In this document: in pieces, positions 57,336-64,000 of the stretch
Layout of the letters: each line of letters opens with the position of its first letter
How positions within the stretch are numbered: the stretch's first letter is position 1
Assembly: GCA_963682175.1 (NCBI GenBank)
Contig: OY821782.1
Span: 29,471,741-29,535,740 of the forward strand
Reading direction: 5' to 3'
DNA length: 64,000 nt
DNA from: Triglochin maritima
Taxonomy: Eukaryota; Streptophyta; Magnoliopsida; Alismatales; Juncaginaceae
The notes under the pieces: model-generated
Database searches by the model: none
What the model was told of the DNA's origin: nothing
The model's input: the letters and a program-made list of their open reading frames with translations, nothing else
Translations under genes and position numbers: made by a program

Positions 57336-58902
57336 TGGTTGACATCATTTCATGCTTATATTTGTATCTTATATCCATTACCTTACACCTAAGCAATGCT
57401 ACGTGACGAGTTTTATGTTTGAATTTCAGATTTAAAGAGGTTTGAAGAGAAGAGGCATGAAAGGACCTAAAAGATAGGAAAAAGGACTGAGTTGAGAGAC
57501 TCGAGGACTAAGATGCAAGGGAGAAGGACCTGAATGTAAGACCGAAGGACCAAAGAGCAAAATAGAAAACTCCACACCATCATGGGGAGTATTTTGGCAA
57601 TTCGATTCGGGTTGGAGCTCCAATAAACAAAGTTTATGCATCAAAGCCGGACAAAGAAATCCAGAAAAGCCCACAACAAATTCCAGCCGGATCCAGAGTT
57701 TATGGACCGCCAATTGGCGGTCTGGGACCGCTAATTTGCGGTCTGGATCTCTTCGGATCCGCTAAGAGTTCGCGTGCACATGTATTAGTTTTGTTTAGGC
57801 TACTTTTGGTATTTGTTTAGTCCCATACCTGGGGATTGTCCCGGATTACCTTTTTCTATGGCTATCAATAGAACTCTCCTTCCTCTCTTGTACCTCATCT
57901 CTCTCTTGGTGGCCATACTCTCTACTAGGAGTTCAAGCCTTGAAGCAAAAACCCTAGTGGAGAGAGGCTACTTGTAATTGAGTGAGTAATAATAGATGTT
58001 TTCCTTTAGTTATGTTGTTTTTTCTTAGTTTAATTTCCTTTCATATGCTTGCATGCTTCTTTAGTTTTATGTCATTTTTGCTTCGTTAATATTCCTTGCT
58101 TGCTTAGTTTAAATTCATTTCAGTAGAATGTTTCATTTTAATATAGGTTGTAGTGTAATGATTAGTGAGTTGTTCCATCCCCATTTGGGGGGTGGAAAAA
58201 TATGTGATATGATCATGTGGTGTATTAGGTATGTGTTATCTTAATCCCTTGAGCCTTATATGATTTCCATAACCATCTAATGGTATTTCACTCTTATCTT
58301 TGATATGCTAATGCTCTTGAATGAAGCTTAGCTTACGCTTAGATTAGTGGACATATTTTATGGGGAATGATAAGGTGAGGATATGGATGGAAATAATATT
58401 GGAAACACAATTTGTAGTGTATGTACTCTTGTTGCCTTTACCTTGGTTAATGTCTTGTATGTTTTAATGATAATGTGTTATCTTAATTCATGTGGAGGCA
58501 TAGTAGGGTCTAGTATTTATACATGAGTTCATTTAGCTTTATTCCACTTATTGACTTGTATGTTTTAATGATATGATCTTATCCTATTTCATGTGGAGGC
58601 AAAGTTGGATTTAGTTTTATGATTTCATGCACTACATGTTTTGAGGAGCATAATTGAACACACACACACACACATCTTTATATTCACATTATTTCTCTAC
58701 CCCCTTTGGGGTTTTGTTTTATTGCTATCTTCCATTTCCTTTTGCATTTTAGTGTCGTTTAGTGTAACCAACCTTTCTCTCCTTTCTTTCCCACTCACCT
58801 TCGCACAAACCAAAAGTCGTCACACCTCCCTGTGGATCGACCCGTATTTGCCACCGCTTCAACGCGGTCGTGCACTTGCGGTTAATTAAAACGAATCAAT
58901 CA
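57336..58902 (+). repeat. 5' LTR of element J
   Basis: TGGTTGACATC to AATCAATCA, about 1,567 bp. Palindromes at 57705 and 57726 (21 bp apart). The TATA box is changed to TATCAATAG (57863-57871). U5 hairpin CCGC-TTCAAC-GCGG at 58854-58867. Confidence 0.9.
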
Positions 58903-58908
58903 AGTTTT

Positions 58909-58925
58909 TGACGCCGTTGCCGGGG
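58909..58925 (+). other. Primer-binding site of J (tRNA-Asp type)
   Basis: TGACGCCGTTGCCGGGG, one mismatch from the tRNA-Asp complement. Gag-coding sequence follows immediately, which marks the deletion point. Confidence 0.88.
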
Positions 58926-60682
58926 ACCCGAAGAATCCTTCTTGTGATCCTACCCTTCAGGCGTTCATGGAGAGCATGCAATGTACTGTCAAGGCTTGGG
59001 AAATGCAAGTTAGCCAGTTGGCTAATTAGCTCCATGAAAGCGAGAAGGGACAATTACCGAGTCTACCCAAGGTGAATCCTCGGGGTACCCATTCTCAAGG
59101 AAGGCCACCAGTGCCTCATGCTACCTCTGAACCGACCCATCATATTAATGTGATTCATACTTTGAGGTCTGGTAAGGAGGTGGATAACCACATTGGGGTG
59201 CCTTCCTTTTCATCACCATCTCTTGGTGTCACCAGACCTGCGGTGATACCTGCAGCTCTGAGGGTGCCGGATCTTGTGGTTCCCTCCACAAATACTTCCA
59301 GGAAGGAGCCTGATCCTGAGGTTCCTTCTTCATTTCCTTCGACAATGGGGCCGAACCCTAAGGTCCCTTTGTCTCCTCTTGTGTTGAAGGAATCAGATTT
59401 TAAGGTCCCCACTCATGCTTCTTTGGACCAGAATTCTGAGGTTCCTTTGCAACACCCTTATGCCCCGAAGGCGTCATTCCCTGAGCGCCTTAAAAAGAAA
59501 ACCTCAGATCAGCATGACAAGATGCTTGAGATGTTTTGGCAACTTAAGGTGAACATCCCTCTGTTGGAGGTGATTCAGCAAATGCCACCTTATGCCAAGG
59601 TTCTCAAGGACTTATGCACCAAGAAGAGAATAAGTCATGTTCCAAAGAAAGCTTTTCTATCGGCTAATGTGAGTTCTTTGTTGGCACAACCCATGCAAGT
59701 CAAATACAATTGTAAGGACCCTGGCTGTCCTACTATCTCTTGTGTGATTGGTGATGTGTCCATACATCGATCCTTATTGGACCTTGGTGCATCTGTTGAT
59801 CTTCTGTCATATTCTGTCTACGTCCACCTCGGTCTTGGAGACCTTAAACAAACAAAAACCACTCTTCAATTGGCTGATAGGTCCATGAAGAAACTGAGGG
59901 GTGTGGGGGAAGATGTGTTGATCAAAGTGGGAGAGTTCATTTATCCAGTCGACTTCTTTGTTTTGGATACTGAACCTGTGGCAAACCCACTTCGACAAAT
60001 TCCTGTTATTCTTGGGTGACCATTTCTAGCGACTTCCAATGCCTTGATCAATTGTCGCAATGGTCTGATGCACTTGACTTATGGAAGTCAGTGCACTGAT
60101 TTCAACATCTTCACCATCGGCAAGAATCCAGGTGCCTTCAATGACCCTGTTGGTGTCAATCTTATCCAGGGCATGGATGAGATTGAAGTAGAGGGCACCT
60201 TCAAGTACTTCAGAGAATTGTTCGATGGAAATTCTGAAGGTGGTGAAGATGTTTCACCAGGGCTGGCACAAGAAGGTTCCTTATATTCTGATCATGTGAC
60301 CCCACCTCCTTTTGATCACGTGGCCCTTGAGCCACATTCTTCTGATCACGTGGCTTTTGAGCCACATCCTTTCGATCATGTGGCTCTTGAGCCACAAGAT
60401 ACCATTTTTATGGTCTCTGGGCCACATGCTCTTCATTCTGTATCTGCAGAGCACCCCATGTGGGTTAAGAATCAACCACCTGATACCCTACATTTCAAAC
60501 AACTAGACAAAGGTTCACCTCTCATTCATGCCTCCTCTTTTGCTAACTCTCAAGAGGCATCGAAGGACCACAATGCATATAAGGGTATCAGGTGGTCTTG
60601 CAATTCTGCTTTGTATGTTGCGAGCCCATGCATGTGCATTTTTGGCTCGAGAGATGACGGGTTCCCATTTGATGTCCCTTGA
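58926..60682 (+). pseudogene. truncated gag plus protease of element J
   Basis: Begins inside gag (PTLQAFMESMQ) with no start codon of its own near the PBS. After an in-frame TAG at 59027 there is a long open stretch: HTLRSGKEVDNH, a linker rich in EVP/KVP repeats, the PLLEVIQQM block, the protease DLG (59780-59788) and LQLADRSMKK. A TGA at 60017 breaks the ILGRP motif (R codon lost). The same frame continues through ATSNALINCRNG (60030-60065) to a tail with three near repeats of DHVALEPH and the ending FPFDVP. Except for those two stops the frame is intact over 1.7 kb. Confidence 0.87.
60309..60398 (+). repeat. Three 30-bp tandem repeats in the tail of the J protease frame
   Basis: Units built on GATCACGTGGC(C/T)(C/T)TTGAGCCACA encode DHVALEPHSS, DHVAFEPHPF and DHVALEPQDT. 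H has fewer, worn copies at the same place (about 55205-55270). Confidence 0.8.
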
Positions 60683-62257
60683 CATATGAAGATGGGAGCC
60701 CATTTTTGTACATAGTTAAAAAAGTCTTCTTCAGTGAGAATCGATTGTTGTGGGCTCCAACCCATGAGTATTTGGGTCCCCTTTATTTTACATATTTCTA
60801 TCCCTTCTTTAGTAACTCATAGGTTTTGAGGAAATTTGGGTTTGTGTCCATCAACAAAACCATGAACTTTCCTTTGTACTTTACGTTGGTGAGATCTATT
60901 CTTTTTCATGCATAAATCCATGTAGTATTTTGCTGACATTCATTGAGGACAATGCATGACGTAGGTGTGGGGGGTGTTTTTACGTGTGTATGTAGTCGAG
61001 TCTTTTCCTTTAATTTTTGTTTTCTTTTGTGTGCATTGTTAGGGTCTGTTACTGTGCTTCATTTAATATCGATATATCTACTTGCCATGATCCTTGGGTG
61101 ACTTGTCTTCTTTTGCTTGCCTAGCTAGTGCTTCAAAATTTTCAAATTTCTTTCAAAATCTTCATGTGTTTGCGAAAGAAAATGTTTTGTGGGTTTTGTG
61201 TGTGTTTATCATGTGCAAAACCGTTGATAGGCAAAGTAAAAAGAAAACTCCCAAAATTGTCTTGAACTTGATGCATTAGGATATCTAGTACAGTGACTTT
61301 AGGATTTATCTAGTCGTTAGGATGCACCCTAGTTTTCCCTCGGGGGTGAGTAATCATAGGGTTTCAGTGCTCAAACATTTAAAGAAGTCCACCCTGAACC
61401 TAGTGAGTCAATAATTCGTGTCTGTTAAATTAAGGGAGTTTGTTGTAGTCAAGGACCCTTTAAATCTTGTTGTGAGACATTAAGTGTAGGGGTTTTGGTT
61501 CATGTGTAGATAAGAAATAAGTGAGTAGGTGTTCTCTCTTCTTGCACGACTCTTATCACTCGGGAATGTAGGTCTGAGGGGACTTTGTGCCTGGTGCTTT
61601 CGAGTCATCTGACTTGGGATGTGCCGACCGAACTCCCGTTACACGGGTGGTAGGGATTGCCTTATGTGGAGATTTGGGGAAAGGTATACGTGATAGTGTA
61701 AGTCCTCATGGGCAATGATGCACGAAACCTGACCCTGGGAGAATGAAGCTCCAACAAATAAAAAGAAAAGAAAAAATATATAAAAAAATATATAAAAAAA
61801 GAGAAAAGAAACAAAAAGAAAAAAATAGTAATGCAAATAATAATCTTAATGAACTTTACACTTTGTATGACTTGAGGATGTTGAGGTTGTCCATGTCTTT
61901 CACTTAATTCCTTATTTAACTTGCACGAATGGTTCACTAGATTAGGTTTGTGGACTGATTACCTTTATAGAGTCGGCCCGTAGGATTACCGCGTCCAATG
62001 ATCGACCAAATTTGTCCAACGAGTCGAGTGTCTAGATTGAATAATGCATCTTGTTCGGATTTTGTGGGTATATCCGCTGAAGGTAATCAGCGTACAACAC
62101 TCCTCCTCCTTGGCAACAAGGAGGTTTAACGGATTGTCGCACGTGCTAAGTGCAACCGTGATTCCTACGAAAGTGAGTTAGGATTTCTTGTTTCTCGTTT
62201 GCTTTTCTCTTTCTTTGTTTTGCTCGGGACGAGCAGAAACTTAGGTGTGGGGGTATT
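60683..62257 (+). other. Conserved 3' non-coding region of J
   Basis: Homologous to A, B, G and H. It contains an A/T/G-rich stretch (61758-61828), a perfect hairpin 1 with loop GCAA (62105-62124), hairpin 2 with one stem change (about 62136-62156) and the polypurine tract 62243-62257. Confidence 0.75.
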
Positions 62258-63754
62258 TGATTGACATCATTTCATGCTTATATTTGTATCTTATATCCAT
62301 TATCTTACACCTAAGCAATGCTACGTGACAAGTTTTATGTTTGAATTTCAGAAATAAAGAGGTTTGAAGAGAAGAGGCACGAAAGGACCTAAAAGATAGG
62401 AAAAAGGACTGAGTTGAGAGACTCAATGACTAAGATGCAAGGGAGAAGGACCTGAACGTAAGACTGAAGGACCAAAGAGGAAAACAGAAAACTCCACACC
62501 ATCATGGGGAGTATTTTGGCAATTCGATTCGGGTCGGAGCTCCAATAAACAAAGTATATGCATCAAAGACCGACAAAGTATTTTGGCAATTCCAGCCGGA
62601 TCCAGAGTTTATGGACCGTTAATTGGTGGTTCGGATCTCTCCGAATCCGTTAAGATTTCATGTGCACATGTATTAGGGTTTTTAGGCTATTTTTAGTATT
62701 TGTTTTGTCCCATAGCGGGGGATTGTCCCGGATTACCTTTTTCTATGGCTATAAATAGAACTCTTCCTCCTCTCTTGTACCCCCATCTCTCTCTTGGTGG
62801 CCATCCTCTCTACTAGGAGAGAGGCTACTTGTAATTGAGTGAGTAAAAATAGATGTTTTCCTTTAGTTATATTGTTTCTTTTTTAGTTGAATTTCCTTTC
62901 ATATGCTTGCATGCTTCTTTAGTTTTATGTTATTTTTGCTTCTTTAATATTCCTTGCGTGCTTAGTTTAATTTCACTTCAGTAGAATATTTCATTTTAAT
63001 ATAGGTTGTAGTGTAATGATTAGTGAGTAGTTCCATCCCCATTTTGGGGGTGGAGAAATATGTGATATAATCATGTGGTGTATTAGGTGTGTGTTATCTT
63101 AATCCCTTGAGCCTTATATGATTTCCATAACCATCTAATGGGATTTCACTCTTATTTTTGATATGTTGATGCTTTTGAATGAAGCTTAGCTTATGCTTAG
63201 ATTAGTGGACCTATTTTACAGGGAATGATAAGGTGAGGATATGGATGGAATTAATATTGGAAACACAATTTGTAGTGTATGTACTCTTACTGCCTTTACT
63301 TTGGTTAATGTCTTGTATGTTTTAATGATAATGTGTTATCTTAATTCACGTGCAGGCATAGTAGGGTCTAGTCTTTATACATGAGTTCATTTAGCGTCAT
63401 TCCACTTATTGTCTTGTATGTTTTAATGTTATGATCTTATCTTATTTCATGTGGAGGCAAAGGTGGATTTAGTTTCATGATTTTATGCAGTACATGTTGT
63501 GAGGAGCATAATTGAACACACAGACATCTTTATATTCACATTATTTCTCTACCCCCTTTGGGGTTTAGTGTTATTGCTATCTTCCATTTCCTTTTGCATT
63601 TTAGTGTAGTTTAGTGTAACCAACCTTTCTCTCCTTTCTTTCCCACTCGCCTTCGCACAAACCAAAAGTCGTCACACCTCCCTGTGGATCGACCCGTATT
63701 TGCCACCGCTTCAACGTGGTCGTGCACTTGCGGTTAATTAAAATGAATCAATCA
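62258..63754 (+). repeat. 3' LTR of element J
   Basis: About 1,497 bp, ending AATCAATCA. TATA intact (62750-62758). Only one, worn, palindrome remains (about 62614-62631), and part of the stretch downstream of TATA is shorter than in the 5' LTR. Confidence 0.9.
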
Positions 63755-64000
63755 GTCTCAGTCTAATACATTTGGTGTATCTGGTGCCGTATCTGTTGAG
63801 TCTTTCGTTGAGAGAAGAATCTCTTCAGAAAGACTGTCACGAAGTCGTCCCAGGACTGAATCGAACTCTCCAGGAGGTTGTACATCCATTTCTTCGCGTT
63901 ATCCTTCAACGCAAATAAATCATCCTCAACCGGACTGAATTTTCGTCAAGTTGTTGAAATTTGAACATGGAGCATACCTCCTCGAATTCACGTATAAAAA
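63755..64000 (-). pseudogene. gag N-terminal part of element H
   Basis: Minus strand, continuing from 57335 once J is removed. It matches 36690-36945 of G (EFEEVC to the NAKKWMY and LKRF segments). It runs off the end of the window and carries small gaps (for example near 63910). Confidence 0.78.

Larger units (their letters stand above)
57336..63754 (+). mobile_element. Element J: internally deleted Athila element, protease region only
   Basis: A 6.4-kb element with complete LTRs (57336-58902 and 62258-63754), a PBS, a polypurine tract and a perfect TSD. The interior is only 3.4 kb because the sequence right after the PBS joins directly to the C-terminal part of gag. Leader, Gag core and zinc knuckle are absent, as are RT and integrase. 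The full LTRs and TSD suggest that it either moved in this deleted form or lost the segment after insertion. It is inserted in the gag of H. Confidence 0.92.
44652..64000 (-). mobile_element. Element H: Athila-type retrotransposon on the minus strand, interrupted by I and J, continues past the window
   Basis: Minus-strand order from the window edge: gag (64000-63755, then 57335 on), protease and tail to 54935, 3' non-coding region (54934-54101 and 45719-44953), polypurine tract (44953-44967) and the start of a 3' LTR (44952-44652) that G cuts. I (TSD AAAAC) and J (TSD GTCTC) are inserted. It is gag-protease only. Its 5' half lies outside the window. Confidence 0.82.

Noticed and set aside
1..64000. 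Host genes, tRNA or rRNA genes, telomeric or classical satellite arrays
   Set aside because: None recognised on either strand; almost every region was assigned to a mobile element or its remains, apart from the unassigned segment at 31489-32229 and 33685-33780. tRNA similarity is limited to the primer-binding sites.

Overview
This window is plant nuclear DNA made almost entirely of nested LTR retrotransposons. I found no host protein gene, tRNA or rRNA. The organism is a flowering plant (species not recognisable). The evidence is Athila-type Ty3/Gypsy elements with a primer-binding site (PBS) matching the 3' end of tRNA-Asp, one chromodomain-bearing Tekay/Del-like chromovirus with an initiator-tRNA-Met PBS, and one CACTA DNA transposon. 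The density and nesting suggest pericentromeric heterochromatin. Boundaries were read by eye from TG...CA ends, paired LTRs and target site duplications (TSDs); no database search was run. Element letters below are mine.

Layout. Z (+ strand, 1-92 and 8665-9186) is a relict Athila tail split by element A (93-8664). D (- strand, about 9187-31488) is a decayed Athila element. Its gag is split by a small CACTA element (11277-20773), which is itself split by element B (11736-20350). D's 5' LTR is split by element E (23194-30527, - strand). An unassigned segment follows (31489-32229 and 33685-33780), holding a solo LTR called F (32230-33684, - strand). G (33781-44651, +) is the only Athila copy here that keeps gag, protease (PR), reverse transcriptase (RT), RNase H and integrase remains. 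H (- strand, 44652 to beyond 64000) is split by G at its LTR, by the chromovirus I (45720-54100, +) in its 3' non-coding part, and by J (57336-63754, +) in its gag. Perfect 5-bp TSDs support B, E, F, G, I and J. A has a 5-bp TSD with one mismatch. The CACTA has a perfect 3-bp TSD confirmed by an empty site in H.

How the parts work together. A, B, E, H and J code only for Gag plus an aspartic protease with a C-terminal tail, so they would need RT and integrase in trans from a G-like relative. Every coding region is broken by stops or frameshifts, so none of these copies looks autonomous now.

Most interesting signals. (1) Each Athila family carries its own palindromic motif in the U3 part of the LTR and again in the transcribed leader. 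Where paired, the copies sit exactly 21 bp apart (A, B, F, G, J; also a non-palindromic leader pair in D) or 32 bp apart (E). (2) The chromovirus LTRs hold a cryptic array of about 11 units of about 70 bp, each with two GGTCGACCG-type palindromes about 20 bp apart. (3) Two hairpins lie just upstream of the 3' LTR, and a U5 hairpin shows compensatory changes between families.
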